Source: an uncultured Flavobacteriales bacterium (GTDB taxonomy: Bacteria; Bacteroidota; Bacteroidia; Flavobacteriales_D; Parvicellaceae). From it: a stretch of 64,000 bases of DNA. The notes below the pieces were generated by a model. That model made no database searches, was not told where the DNA came from, and saw only the letters and a list, made by a program, of their open reading frames with translations. How positions within the stretch are numbered: the first letter of the stretch is position 1; every line of letters starts with the position of its first letter. Location of the stretch: assembly GCA_943787535.1 (NCBI GenBank), contig CALSMU010000004.1, forward strand, positions 186,001 through 250,000, read 5' to 3'. This document shows, piece by piece, positions 18,592 to 28,423 of the stretch. The position numbers and the translations under genes were made by a program.

Positions 18592-21500
18592 ATGAATAAA
18601 ATACTAACCATAATCACAGGCTTAATAATAATGCTTACTCTTTCTGTAGGAGCTCAAGTGAAAGGAAAACCTGGTGATTATGTAAAAGGAGAATTAATTG
18701 TACAAGTGCTAGAAACCGCTAGTATTAGAGATATTGTGAGTCGTGCTCCAGATAATTATTCTTTGCAAGTGGAAAAGATTCTGTCACCGACTTCTCATAT
18801 TTGGCAGTTGACATTTGATCATACTTTGATATACTCATGAAGGTATGCTTAATTGGGTTTACTCGCAGGAGGAGGTTGAATTAGCGCAAAACAACTACTA
18901 CTTGGAATTGCGATCAACGATTCCAAATGAATCAACGTCTGGAAATTTCACCCAACAATGGCATCACAACAATACGGGTCAAACGGGAGGTACGCCTGAT
19001 GCAGATATCGACTCTGATTTAGCATGGGATATCACAACCGGAGGGATTACTGCCTCAGGACATGACATTGTAGTATGTTTAATTGAAAGTGGAAATTTAG
19101 ACCACAATGACATAACTGATAACCGTTGGTTCAATGCGGGAGAAATTCCGAACAATGGAATTGACGACGATGGAAACGGGTATGTTGATGACCGTGATGG
19201 ATGGAATCCTTTGTCAAATAATGACAATTATGGGACTGGTGGACACGGAACGAATTGTCTAGGTATGATTGGGGCAAAAGGTAACAACGGTTTATTGGTT
19301 GTTGGCGCCAATTGGGATGTTAAATTAATGGTAGTTGGTGGATATAGTATTAATACTGACGCCAATGCGATTCAAGCATATCAATACCCATATGACATGC
19401 GTTCTCTTTGGAACGCTTCAGGAGGTGACTCAAGGCGCATTTGTGGTTGCTACAAGTTCTTCTTGGGGTATCGATCGAGAAGACCCGAATACAGCCACCC
19501 TGTTTGGTGCAATTTCTACACAACTATGGGAGCAAGCTGGAATTTTGAATGTTGGAGCAACTACAAATAGCAATTTGAATGTTGATGCAGTTGGAGATAT
19601 GCCAACAGCATGTAATACACCCTACATGATTGGAGTTGGTCGTACTGATCACAATGACAATACCGCAGGTGGTTATGGAGCAACTACAATTGAATTTGGT
19701 GCTCCTGGTATTGATGTTGTTACAACCGCGAACACAAACACAACTACTTCAACTACTGGAACATCTTTCTCATGTCCATTGACAGCGGGAGTTATTGGTT
19801 TAGCATATTCCATTCCTTGTACTGATTTTATGAGCACTGTAATTGCAAATCCTCAAGCTGGAGCCGACATGGTTTTGCAAGCATTGATGGACGGAACAGA
19901 TGCTAAACCAGCATTAGCAAATAAGTTTGTAACAGGTGGTCGTTTGAATTCGAGGAACACACTTAGACGAATTGATGGCAGTAGGATGTAACGGAAGCAT
20001 TTGCCTACCTCCAAGTGCAGTTTCCGTTGGAAGTATTTTGGATAATTCAGCCTCTGTTACCTTTACAGCAGCTAATGGAGCAGTTTCCACAACTTTCTAT
20101 TGGAGAGAAGTTGGAGCTCCTACATGGACGACTGTTACAGGTGCCACCTCTCCAATTGACCTAACCACATTAACGGGGTGTGCGGATTACGAATTGTATT
20201 TTGAAACAGATTGTGGCGGTGGTGAAATAAGTGGGCCAACATCCACTCAAACCTTTTCTACTACTGGCTGTGGAGCTTGTATTGACTTGCCTTATTGTAC
20301 GGGTAGTGCTTCGGATGGAATTGACGAATGGATTTCAGACTTTTCTATTGATGCATATACAAACACTTCTGGTAATGATGGTGGGTATGGAGACTATACT
20401 GGATCGAACATTCAATTAGATGTAAATAACACATACCCTGTTACTATTGGAGTTGGATGGGGTGGTACATTATATGATGAGTATTCTAGAGTTTGGATTG
20501 ATTTAGATCAAAGTGGAACATTTGAAGTTAGTGAACTGGTATTCGATCAGGGAGCAGCTAGTCAAGTTACACCGGTTACTGGAAACATTACTATTCCTGC
20601 TAATGCTACTTTAGGAACGACTCGTATGAGAGTTCAGCTGGCTTACGTTGGTGGACAAACGACATTGCCTGTTGATGCATGTGAAACATTCCAATGGGGC
20701 GAAGTTGAAGATTACTGTGTCACTTTAAATGCAGGTGTTGTTTGTGGGTTGACTGCTGCAAGTAGTGCAAACGACCCAGCATGTGCTGGAGTTGATGATG
20801 GAGATATTACAGTAGGTGTTACAGGTGGGTCAGGTAATTATTCTTATGCGTGGACTCCAAATGTAGGAACTACGCCTACAGTTTCAAACTTGTCAGATGG
20901 AGCCTATTCTGTGGTTATTACAGATTTAACTGCGGGTTGTGATACAACTATCAATTTCACACTGAATTATACAACTAATATTAATGTGAACGTTAACACA
21001 ACAGATGCATCTTGTAACGGTTTAACGGATGGTTCTTTGGTTGCATTAGCTTCAGGAGGAACTAACTATACTTACCAATGGGTAGGTGGGCCGACTACAG
21101 ACACATACACAGGAGTTGGAGCAGGCAGTTATACAATAGAGGTAACCGATATTTCTGGTTGTACAGGTCAAGCATCAGGAACGGTTACTGAACCAGCCGC
21201 GGATCAGGCTAGTTTTGCATCTAGCAGCGCATTCTTAGACGTTGTTTTCACAAACACATCTACTGCCGGAACGTACTTATGGGATTTTGGTGACGGAAAT
21301 ACGAGTTCAGCAACCAGTCCAGCCCATTCCTATGCTTTACCAGGAACATACCTAGTATGTTTAAGTGTAACATCTAATTGCGGCACAGATCAAGCTTGTA
21401 CTGATTTAACAGTAGATCAGGATGCTTCTGCAATTAATGAAACTTTTTTAGACTATGTGAATGTTTACCCAAATCCAGCAAGTGAATTCGTTAATTTCCA

Positions 21501-21690
21501 AATTACGTCAACAAACTTGAAGTTAATTGAAATTATTGATGTTGCAGGTAGACTAATTGCTAGGACGCCTGTAAAGGATGAAATTACTCAATTTGATATT
21601 AGTGCCTTTAGAGATGGGTCTTATTTCTATCGTGTTCTTGATGCATCAGGAAATGTTGTCATTGTAAATAAATTGATGATTGTGAAGTAA
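18592..21690 (+). pseudogene. T9SS-secreted subtilisin-like (S8) protease, frameshifted three times
   Basis: Joined across +1 shifts near 18830, 19430 and 19965, the product is about 1031 residues. It has a signal peptide, an S8 catalytic domain with His in GGHGTNCLGM and Ser in GTSFSCP, a GEVEDY-type beta domain, SprB-like repeats, a PKD domain (LWDFGDGNTSSATSP) and a T9SS type A sorting domain at the end (NVYPNPASEFV). The position of the usual catalytic Asp reads Glu (VVCLIESGNLDH). It should be exported and fixed to the cell surface. The joints read smoothly (NASGG-TQGAF, NTL-DELMAVGC), so the frame breaks are probably sequence errors. A terminator follows. Confidence 0.85.
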
Positions 21691-21707
21691 TCATCAACTA
21701 ACATAAT

Positions 21708-21738
21708 CAAAAGCCTCTGAAATTCAGGGGCTTTTTTA
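21708..21738 (+). terminator. Intrinsic terminator after the S8 protease gene
   Basis: A 13-base stem with one G-T wobble (AAAAGCCTCTGAA / TTCAGGGGCTTTT) is followed by T residues, 18 bases past the stop codon. Confidence 0.85.
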
Positions 21739-21759
21739 TTTGTATTAAAGACCCAATGA

Positions 21760-21903
21760 TATTTTGCCAAGTCAGATTATTATGAAAATGGTAATATTAA
21801 GGAATCCCAATATTGGAGTTATAATTCGACTGACCCACTTGACCCAATCCTAATAAAACAAAAATGTTTCGATGAAGATGGAAATGAAATTTACTGCAGA
21901 TAG
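21760..21903 (+). pseudogene. Remnant of a MORN/YwqK-type repeat gene
   Basis: The frame ending at TAG 21901-21903 reads about 46 residues, including DYYENGNIKESQYW and CFDEDGNEIYC, the signature of YwqK-type repeats. No start codon or signal peptide lies in frame; a stop precedes it. It looks like the 3' end of a deleted or rearranged gene related to the neighbour on the opposite strand (21940-22431). Confidence 0.5.
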
Positions 21904-21939
21904 CTACCCTAAGTAACCACTTTAACAGGACGACAGATG

Positions 21940-22416
21940 TCATTCAACTTCTTTTGGGTAATGCCCAAATGTTTTCTTGTAAAGGACCAAGAACCTTTCT
22001 TTTCTACGTTCTCTAAAGAGGGCCATCTGATGACTATCTACCTCCCCGATCTCACAGAGTACTAATTCTCCATCTTCATAGTATTCAGTTATATACAGAT
22101 CTCCGTCCATATAATACTCAACTTTATAGATATCTTTGTCATCATTTAAATTTCCCTCTTTAAAATATTCGACATCAATGATTTCTCCATATCCGTAGGA
22201 TTCATTTTTAAAGAGAACACCGTCTTTGAAGTATTCAATTCTTCTGAGGTCTCCGTCGTTGTAGTGTTCAATCTTAGAGATAGAACCATCTTTATTGTAG
22301 TATTTGGACTTGAGTATTTCATCATCTTCGGAGTAAATAATTCTATCGATAGAACCATCTTCATTGTGGTAGACGACACTATCGCCTAACTCAAAATCCT
22401 CACGATTAATTTTCAT
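21940..22416 (-). CDS. MORN/YwqK-type repeat protein, cytoplasmic
   Basis: I choose ATG 22416 (MKINREDFELGD); a start at 22431 is also possible. The roughly 158-residue product has seven or eight repeats of the form YYNKDGSISKIEHYNDGDL, with strongly acidic loops, and ends with a basic helix (FRERRKERFLVLYKKTFG). No signal peptide is present, unlike the related proteins at 11448 and 14503. Its repeat register matches the remnant just beyond its 3' end, suggesting a local family of repeats under rearrangement. The function is not known. Confidence 0.6.
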   Translation of the reverse strand: MKINREDFELGDSVVYHNEDGSIDRIIYSEDDEILKSKYYNKDGSISKIEHYNDGDLRRIEYFKDGVLFKNESYGYGEIIDVEYFKEGNLNDDKDIYKVEYYMDGDLYITEYYEDGELVLCEIGEVDSHQMALFRERRKERFLVLYKKTFGHYPKEVE

Positions 22417-22533
22417 AATGGGCCAACTCATAGAACTAAAGTTAACAAATTCTAAACATAAGAACCAAATACAATGATAAGATTAAGAAGGAGAGAAAGA
22501 AGTATTTGCAAGCAGTAGGTCAATATGATATGT

Positions 22534-22809
22534 TCACAAATAGAGCCAATAACATTCTTGCAGTTCATTATGGGGTGTAGACAATGTATAAATTGAATTA
22601 ATTTGATTACATTGATTTAAATTAAAACAAATAATTATGGAATTAGCTATAATATAGGCAGTCTCAATATCTTCTGGTGATAAATCTCCATTTGTTGTGT
22701 TTGAGAGGTATTCGGCCTCTTCTTGAGTTAGGGGTTTTACATCATTTTGAGATGATACACCAATTGATAATCCGATTAAAATTCCGAATATTAAAATTAA
22801 TTTTTTCAT
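22534..22809 (-). CDS. Small secreted protein, 91 aa
   Basis: The product begins with the signal peptide MKKLILIFGILIGLSIGVSS, nearly identical to that of the next gene upstream (22832-23401), and the surrounding DNA is duplicated as well. The mature part is about 70 residues with four cysteines (ICFNLNQC and a later Cys), possibly disulphide-bonded. No family is recognised. The gene pair looks like a duplication of the promoter and signal-peptide segment joined to unrelated mature parts. Confidence 0.5.
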   Translation of the reverse strand: MKKLILIFGILIGLSIGVSSQNDVKPLTQEEAEYLSNTTNGDLSPEDIETAYIIANSIIICFNLNQCNQINSIYTLSTPHNELQECYWLYL

Positions 22810-22827
22810 AGTCTTTTTGTTTTTATC
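22753..22827. repeat. Direct repeat copy 1: signal-peptide and leader segment
   Basis: About 73 bases covering the start codon, signal peptide and 5' leader of the 22534-22809 gene are nearly identical to 23345-23418; I see only a few mismatches. Confidence 0.8.
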
Positions 22828-22831
22828 TAGA

Positions 22832-23401
22832 TTACAACTTTGTCATATGAGTTATTTTTTCTCCCTCATAACCGTATTCACAACCATATATTTTATTTAA
22901 ATCACCCTCAACATATCTATACTTATGAAGATTATCATTGATCGTGATTCCCATCAGTTTCCCTTCATTGTTATAGTTAATGTCAATATTATCATATCTT
23001 TCTGAATTAGGGTATAGGATAGTTATTTTGTACATACCACCAGCTGGTGAATAATAATTGTCATAATATTCTTTGTCAATTCTAAGTATTGTTAAATCTT
23101 TAGATCGAACATCTAAATATTTCTGAATGAATTGTACGAAGTATTCTTTGTTTTGACTTGGATTATATACACCACCACTTAAACCAATGAAAGTTATATC
23201 TTCTTCTTGAACCAAATCTAATAAGGGTGTTACGTCCCCTGTTTCGATATATTTCACCAGTTCATTGGTCAAATTACGCTCATAAGTTTTTTTGGTTACC
23301 CTTTTATGGGTTTCACTTCTTGTTTTACCATCCATATATTGAGCTGATACACCAATTGATAATCCGATTAAAATTCCGAGTATTAAAATTAATTTTTTCA
23401 T
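22832..23401 (-). CDS. Secreted protein of unknown function, 189 aa
   Basis: After the signal peptide (MKKLILILGILIGLSIGVSA) the mature region is about 168 residues, with a nuclear transport factor 2 or lumazine-like feel (helix, then beta-rich stretches such as MYKITILYPNSERYDN), but no confident family assignment. The signal peptide and 5' leader are almost identical to those of the 91-aa gene 22 bases downstream, so the two probably respond to the same regulation or are in one operon. Confidence 0.55.
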   Translation of the reverse strand: MKKLILILGILIGLSIGVSAQYMDGKTRSETHKRVTKKTYERNLTNELVKYIETGDVTPLLDLVQEEDITFIGLSGGVYNPSQNKEYFVQFIQKYLDVRSKDLTILRIDKEYYDNYYSPAGGMYKITILYPNSERYDNIDINYNNEGKLMGITINDNLHKYRYVEGDLNKIYGCEYGYEGEKITHMTKL

Positions 23402-23418
23402 AGTTTTTTTGTTTTTAT
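23345..23418. repeat. Direct repeat copy 2: signal-peptide and leader segment
   Basis: This is the partner of the repeat at 22753-22827 and covers the same parts of the 22832-23401 gene. Confidence 0.8.
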
Positions 23419-23457
23419 TGATTTTGAGAGGGTTGATTTAACTCTTACATAGATGTT

Positions 23458-24900
23458 TTATATGTTGTTAATCAATTTTCTAATGTCTGTCTCAGATTTC
23501 ACTTTTAAAGGTGTTCCAACTTTAAATTCATGTTTTTTTGCAAACCCCGTAATTCTTTCAAATTCGGAATTGCCTATAGCATATGCTTGCGCCAAGGAAT
23601 CAACTACAATCAGTGAATTCTTACTTTTAGGATCGAACTTAAATTTATCGAGGTTATAGGGGGTATATGTAAGCATTGAATTTACAGAGTCCATCAATAG
23701 ATATACCTTTCTTACGGGTAATAAACTTCCTTTTGCATCGACAAAGGAAGCCAGGATAGATTGAGGTTCAATTTTATAGACTCTGTCTAAATTTGCCCAT
23801 CCAAAACTTTGTATTTCAAACTCACGAGAAAATTTTCCAGTTAATTCGTAAACCTTGTTTCTTTGAGCCGCCTGCTCTTGTCTAATCTTTCTTTGACGTG
23901 CTTTTTCCTTTTCTTCTTCTTTTTTTGTCTCGATAAAAGTTTTGTATTTATCATATGTTTGGTTAAAAACATATTCTGCATACTCCATGTCTCGAGAATC
24001 GAAAACTGGCCTTACTGTTGTTTCAAAAACTTTATCACCTTTAACCAGTTTTAGTTTATAGATTCCATTCTTCTTTCGCTTAACAATTTCCATTTCATTC
24101 CAAACCGCAGTTGTTACCCATTTGTTTTTTGCAGGGTTTTCTCTGTCTTTCTTCCCAGCAAATTCCCACTGCACTCCATTGTAGATATTTAACTCTGGAT
24201 ATTGACTGAAATCTGTTTTGAATTTAAATTGAAATAACTCTTTGTCTTTTACCTCCGGTTTTACTGGATTTATCAAGCCCTTTTTTGAAGCAAGCTCAGC
24301 AAAGTTGGGTTCTTTATAAGTAGAAATTTCTTCCACTGATGGCAGCTCTCTTTTTAACTCCTCTGCAGGTACATCACTTTCAACTTCAACCCATTGGCGA
24401 TTTACCGTATCTAAATTATAAAGGTTATAATCATCATCGGAAAAATCTGATTCCATGTTTACTTTTATTTTACGATCGGGATTTACAAAAAGTGGTTCTT
24501 TTCCTTTCCATGCAATCATTTCTAACATTCCGGCACTTTCGAGATATTCCTGAGACCCTTCAGCTGTTTCCATAGGTACTCCACTCATCATAATTTTTAC
24601 GGGGTCGTTTACCTCCCTATAAGCCAATTTTACTTTTCCTTTAACTACTTTTCCATCTTTATCTAAAAAGGCAGATTCTGGTATGTTGATTTCTGTCTGT
24701 CCGTATTTCAAAACGGCTCCTTCAGAAGCGTCTACATCAAAAATTGTTCTTGGCACCTGTACATCAAACGGAGCGTCAATGTATGCTTCAGGCACCTTGT
24801 TTTTTGAGATGGTATTATTTTTATTGTCGCAGTTTTTTAATAACATCAATGATGCTACTATAGCTACTGCAGAAGCGAGAACAAAATATTTAGTTTTCAT
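23458..24900 (-). CDS. Envelope protein with ZU5-like domain, 480 aa
   Basis: The N-terminus is a hydrophobic export signal (residues 6-21) followed by a Cys at 24, which could be a weak lipobox. Residues about 55-140 read like a ZU5-type beta module (GAVLKYGQTEINIPESAF, then VKLAYREVNDP). A long Lys/Glu-rich helix (about 320-350) precedes a C-terminal beta-rich part. In Bacteroidota such proteins are abundant on the cell surface and lack known enzymes. It starts 2 bases downstream of the NlpC/P60 gene stop, so both should be cotranscribed and may act together on the cell wall. Confidence 0.6.
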   Translation of the reverse strand: MKTKYFVLASAVAIVASLMLLKNCDNKNNTISKNKVPEAYIDAPFDVQVPRTIFDVDASEGAVLKYGQTEINIPESAFLDKDGKVVKGKVKLAYREVNDPVKIMMSGVPMETAEGSQEYLESAGMLEMIAWKGKEPLFVNPDRKIKVNMESDFSDDDYNLYNLDTVNRQWVEVESDVPAEELKRELPSVEEISTYKEPNFAELASKKGLINPVKPEVKDKELFQFKFKTDFSQYPELNIYNGVQWEFAGKKDRENPAKNKWVTTAVWNEMEIVKRKKNGIYKLKLVKGDKVFETTVRPVFDSRDMEYAEYVFNQTYDKYKTFIETKKEEEKEKARQRKIRQEQAAQRNKVYELTGKFSREFEIQSFGWANLDRVYKIEPQSILASFVDAKGSLLPVRKVYLLMDSVNSMLTYTPYNLDKFKFDPKSKNSLIVVDSLAQAYAIGNSEFERITGFAKKHEFKVGTPLKVKSETDIRKLINNI

Positions 24901-24902
24901 GA

Positions 24903-25859
24903 CTACTTGGATTTAGTGGTTAATAAATTGTTGTTGTTTAATCTTTTTATAAATAGAAAGCGTTTGTTCCAATACATGTCATAACTCGGCTCTCCTTCTC
25001 CTTCAATTCGAACCCCACTATTAGGGCAGTGTATTATTTTAATTTTACCATTGTCGTTAGCGTATATCATACCCACATGCTGAAAATGATATCCGCTATT
25101 TGATCTGGATCCAAAAAATATTAAATCCCCTGTTTTACAATCTTCTTTGCTTACTAGGACGCCTAGTTTGGATTGAGACTTGGCGCTATGCGGTATATTG
25201 ACTCCCGATTTTTGATACACATACTTTGTAAATCCCGAACAATCCAACCCGCTTGAAGTTTCACCTCCATACTTATACCTTGTACCTAAAACACTTTGCG
25301 CATCCGTAATTAACTTACTCTCATTAACGGATACCGTATTGGAAACATTCTTTTTTGGGGTGCTACTTTTCTTCTTTTTTGCTGCCGTTTGTTTTGCTTC
25401 CTTTGTTGCTACTATTTGATCGTAGTTATTTACATTACTACCAAATAGTTTTGAAAACTTATCCGCCTCTTTTCTGGCTTTACTGTATTTCTTCTTTTCC
25501 AAAATTTCAGTAATTCGAACTTCATAAGCGGTGCTTAAATCATTAATGATTTCTTGATTTACAACAACATTTGAATTTTTATTGTATTTCTGATATTTAC
25601 CATAACTTCTTAAAGAAGTTGTTAAATATGTCGTTTTGCCCAGTTGAGTATATTTTTTATAATTTGAACAAGTAAGGTAGTAATAGGGCAGCGCCATACC
25701 TTTTCCTTTTTCTATAAGTCTATTTGATTTTCGTATACACCTATCCGGTGATTTTACCAATAGTTTTTCAAGCTTAGCCTGTTCTTTAGACAAAGTTTGT
25801 GCTACAGCTGTAAAACAACTTAACAGTAAAAGGCATACTATGTAAATTACGCTCTTCAT
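24903..25859 (-). CDS. Secreted NlpC/P60-family cell-wall hydrolase
   Basis: The 318-residue product has a signal peptide (to about residue 20), a helical N-terminal region, a low-complexity Lys/Ser linker (about 160-175) and a C-terminal NlpC/P60 domain. The catalytic Cys lies in SGLDCSGFTKYVY and the catalytic His in FQHVGMIYA, with the third polar residue further on. These enzymes cut peptide bonds in peptidoglycan stems, so a role in wall turnover is likely. The downstream ZU5-like gene begins 2 bases after its stop. A small ORF just upstream overlaps its start by 4 bases. Confidence 0.9.
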   Translation of the reverse strand: MKSVIYIVCLLLLSCFTAVAQTLSKEQAKLEKLLVKSPDRCIRKSNRLIEKGKGMALPYYYLTCSNYKKYTQLGKTTYLTTSLRSYGKYQKYNKNSNVVVNQEIINDLSTAYEVRITEILEKKKYSKARKEADKFSKLFGSNVNNYDQIVATKEAKQTAAKKKKSSTPKKNVSNTVSVNESKLITDAQSVLGTRYKYGGETSSGLDCSGFTKYVYQKSGVNIPHSAKSQSKLGVLVSKEDCKTGDLIFFGSRSNSGYHFQHVGMIYANDNGKIKIIHCPNSGVRIEGEGEPSYDMYWNKRFLFIKRLNNNNLLTTKSK

Positions 25860-26047
25860 TTGTTAAGTGTGTTATCGACATTTCGAATTGATAAAAAAGT
25901 AGAAAATACGTTTGCAGGTAATTTAAACCCATTGAAAGTTTTAAAAGTAGAAACATAGAATAGTGTCTCTCTGAGAGTCAGTTGGTGTCCTTGTGAAATA
26001 AAATACCCCTCTATTATTTGTTTTAAAAAAATGATGCCATTTTTCAT
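25856..26047 (-). CDS. Small ORF of 63 aa upstream of the NlpC gene (doubtful)
   Basis: The frame overlaps the NlpC start by 4 bases, which is the arrangement of coupled genes. The peptide (MKNGIIFLKQIIEGYF...) has no signal peptide and no recognised family, and its length is within chance expectation for AT-rich DNA. It may be a leader ORF or simply noise. Confidence 0.25.
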   Translation of the reverse strand: MKNGIIFLKQIIEGYFISQGHQLTLRETLFYVSTFKTFNGFKLPANVFSTFLSIRNVDNTLNK

Positions 26048-26447
26048 AACGAATTAATTTTAGTTTAACAGTTGATAGAGTATTGTATTTACATAGGCAA
26101 TTGGTCGAAGTTTTAGTTTATTAAGGTGTCTTACTAACTATATAATACTTAAGATTAAAAAAGGTACAAGAAAATTGAATTTCATTGCTTGTATAACTCT
26201 ACGGAGGTACCTTCTAAAAGTTGGGGTCAAATAATAGTTGGTATTTGACAGATAATAAATGGATGAGGTTTTGGGGGTTGAAAACGGATAAAAATGAATC
26301 AAATGATGATTTTCTCATCATTTCCCATCATTTCTTAAATTAGAGGAATTAAGTGAAAATAAAACAATTTCCTGTTCAGTTCCTGTTCAATGGAAGGGTG
26401 TAAAAAACAAAAACACCTAACAATCAATATGTTAGGTGTTTTTTATT
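26048..26447. other. Gene-poor host flank left of the integrated elements
   Basis: No gene is visible. The stretch contains a perfect inverted repeat at about 26293-26315 (AAATGATGA / TCATCATTT with a 5-base spacer) and, next to the attachment site, a hairpin that is probably the ancestral tRNA-Cys terminator. Confidence 0.5.
26410..26444 (-). terminator. Hairpin next to att: probable ancestral tRNA-Cys terminator
   Basis: A 12-base stem (AAAACACCTAAC / GTTAGGTGTTTT) with flanking A and T runs lies 3 bases beyond the tRNA-tail repeat. It is on the side where the tRNA transcript would have ended before integration. Confidence 0.65.
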
Positions 26448-26462
26448 GAGGTCTCTGCCGGA
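26448..26462. repeat. att site, left end of element A (tRNA-Cys 3' tail copy)
   Basis: GAGGTCTCTGCCGGA is identical to the 3' part (acceptor and T-arm) of tRNA-Cys at 52443-52513 and is repeated at 43949 and 52441. It marks the host-element junction. Confidence 0.85.
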
Positions 26463-26574
26463 CTAGAAGTATTGTATTTGTATTGATTTCATTTTAATTT
26501 ACTAGCCCTTTTTGGCCCTAAAAATAGGTGTTTTTTTCTAATGTGGTAAAATAAGTAATAATTAATTAAAGATA

Positions 26575-26600
26575 ATGTTTGCACATATGTTTGCACTTTA
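26575..26600 (+). repeat. Arm-type repeats, left end of element A
   Basis: Two direct copies of ATGTTTGCAC occur side by side (26575-26598). A related pair lies at the right end of the element (43869-43892), as expected for integrase arm sites. Confidence 0.55.
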
Positions 26601-26624
26601 GTAGATTTGAGAAAAGAATGAAAG

Positions 26625-27929
26625 ATGTCAACATTTAATTATAAGCTCAGGTCTGATAAAGGTAACTCCCCTATAATTTATATCATATTTAGTTATGGGC
26701 GAAAGAAACTTTATAGGGTTTCTACCGGGTTCACGTTAAAGAGTGAGGATAATTGGAATCCGCAGAATCAAAAAATAAAGAAACGAAAAGAAGAGGTTCA
26801 TGGGAAGAGTTGGAATAAGACTTTATCAAGGCTTAAGATATATTTTGAGGATGAATATGACAGGCTATTAGATAAAGGTGGTCTGGTTAGTAATGACGAA
26901 TTAAGTATTATATTTAATAGTTTTGAAAACACAGCCGTAGCTACGTTACAAAAAAAACAATTTGATATCATATTATTGTTCGATGAATGGATATCATATT
27001 GCGAATTTGAAAAGAGAAATAAAGGAGATAAACTGTCCTTAGGTACTATTAAAACGTATAAAAACACCAAGGCTGTCTTTGAGGATTTTTTAAAGGTCAA
27101 TAGGTTGAGCTCAGAGGGAGAAGTAAATAGAGATCTCTATTATAGGTTGGTTACTTTTCTTGAGCAGAAGGATTATTCTTTAAATTATTCTGGGAAGGTT
27201 ATAAAGAATGTTAAGTCATTCTTGAAGTATCTAGTTTTTACGGGTAAATTGGAGTTGCCGTCATTTAGGTCTGAAGAATGGGAGGTAATGAAAGAGGATG
27301 TTGATGATGTGTATCTCTCGAATGAGGAGTTGGGTAAAATATATTTTTATGACTTGTCTAGTGTAGAAGAAAAGTATCGTATTGCAAGGGATTTATTTTT
27401 GATAAGTGCCTTTACTGGGTTGAGAATCTCAGATAACAAAAGGCTAAAGGATGAAAACATTGTAGAGGATAGTGGTAGTAGGTTCTTCAAAATTGAATCA
27501 AAAAAAACAAAGACGGAATTGATAATTCCTATCTCAAATATAGTGGAAGAGATTCTGTCTAGAAATAATGGGTTGCCCAAGTCAATGGCTGATCAAACGG
27601 TAAACATTCTAATAAAGGAAATAGGAGAGTGGGTAGGATTAGATCAAGTGGTTTACATCTCACGAACCAAAGGAGGAGAGAAGACTTCAGTAAAACATAT
27701 GAAGTACGAGCTAATTAAGACTCATACTGCAAGACGTTCGTTTTGTACGAATGCATACTTAGGAGGGATGGATACTTTATTAATAATGGCTGTTTCAGGT
27801 CACAAAACGGAACGAAATTTTTTAACTTATATAAAGGTAACAAAACAGGAGCAGGCATCTAGGATTGCAAATCATCCATATTTCTTGTCTCTTAGTGTTG
27901 ATAAGTTTGAGTCATTTAAAGCTAATTAG
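26625..27929 (+). CDS. Tyrosine recombinase (integrase) of element A
   Basis: The 434-residue protein has a SAM-like core-binding region (about 110-215) and a C-terminal catalytic domain. Catalytic residues are visible as Arg in TGLRISD, His-x-x-Arg in HTARRSFCTN, the late His in SGHKTERNF and the nucleophile Tyr in LTYIK. It belongs to the Bacteroidota integrase group often found in tRNA-targeting elements. Its position 163 bases inside the att repeat suits an enzyme acting on this tRNA-Cys. It is related to the integrase of element B but clearly distinct. It probably begins an operon with the gene 2 bases downstream. Confidence 0.93.
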   Translation: MSTFNYKLRSDKGNSPIIYIIFSYGRKKLYRVSTGFTLKSEDNWNPQNQKIKKRKEEVHGKSWNKTLSRLKIYFEDEYDRLLDKGGLVSNDELSIIFNSFENTAVATLQKKQFDIILLFDEWISYCEFEKRNKGDKLSLGTIKTYKNTKAVFEDFLKVNRLSSEGEVNRDLYYRLVTFLEQKDYSLNYSGKVIKNVKSFLKYLVFTGKLELPSFRSEEWEVMKEDVDDVYLSNEELGKIYFYDLSSVEEKYRIARDLFLISAFTGLRISDNKRLKDENIVEDSGSRFFKIESKKTKTELIIPISNIVEEILSRNNGLPKSMADQTVNILIKEIGEWVGLDQVVYISRTKGGEKTSVKHMKYELIKTHTARRSFCTNAYLGGMDTLLIMAVSGHKTERNFLTYIKVTKQEQASRIANHPYFLSLSVDKFESFKAN

Positions 27930-27931
27930 AT

Positions 27932-28423
27932 ATGATGGAAGTGAATGATGAAGGTACGGAAGAGTTTAATTCGATAGTACGATTTATAAGGTATTTACCA
28001 CTTGGGGAGGAAAGAAGATTAACGATTGAGGAATTGTTTTACGGTTACGTGAACATGGCAGAGGATGTTGTAGAGGTCGTTTTGCCAAAAATAATTTCTC
28101 ATGCTAAGCAGTTTGTGGAGGAGCATGTAGTGGACTATATAGTACCTAAGCTCAGTGCTAGTGGAAGGACAGCTCTTCAGGTGAGTTATCATGTGCAAAG
28201 TTATTACAATACACTTCCAGCGCTTATTAATGACAAAAATATTAGATGTGCTTCCTTGGATGTTGCTATGGAAAACTTATTCCTAAGTACACAAGATTTC
28301 CCAATGGAGAATCAGCGAGTTAGCGAAGTTAATATTAGGTTGGATTCAAGAGTGGGTAGTGTTTTTAAAAATAGCGCTTCAGAAGGTTTTTTTTTACTTT
28401 ATGAAGAGCAGGATGGAAGATGA
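27932..28423 (+). CDS. Uncharacterised element protein, 163 aa
   Basis: The gene starts 2 bases after the integrase stop, so it is likely cotranscribed. The product is acidic and mostly helical, with no signal peptide or known motif. The following ORF (28401-28646) overlaps its end in the +1 frame beside a run of nine T; the two may be one gene split by an indel, but each is plausible alone. Confidence 0.5.
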   Translation: MMEVNDEGTEEFNSIVRFIRYLPLGEERRLTIEELFYGYVNMAEDVVEVVLPKIISHAKQFVEEHVVDYIVPKLSASGRTALQVSYHVQSYYNTLPALINDKNIRCASLDVAMENLFLSTQDFPMENQRVSEVNIRLDSRVGSVFKNSASEGFFLLYEEQDGR

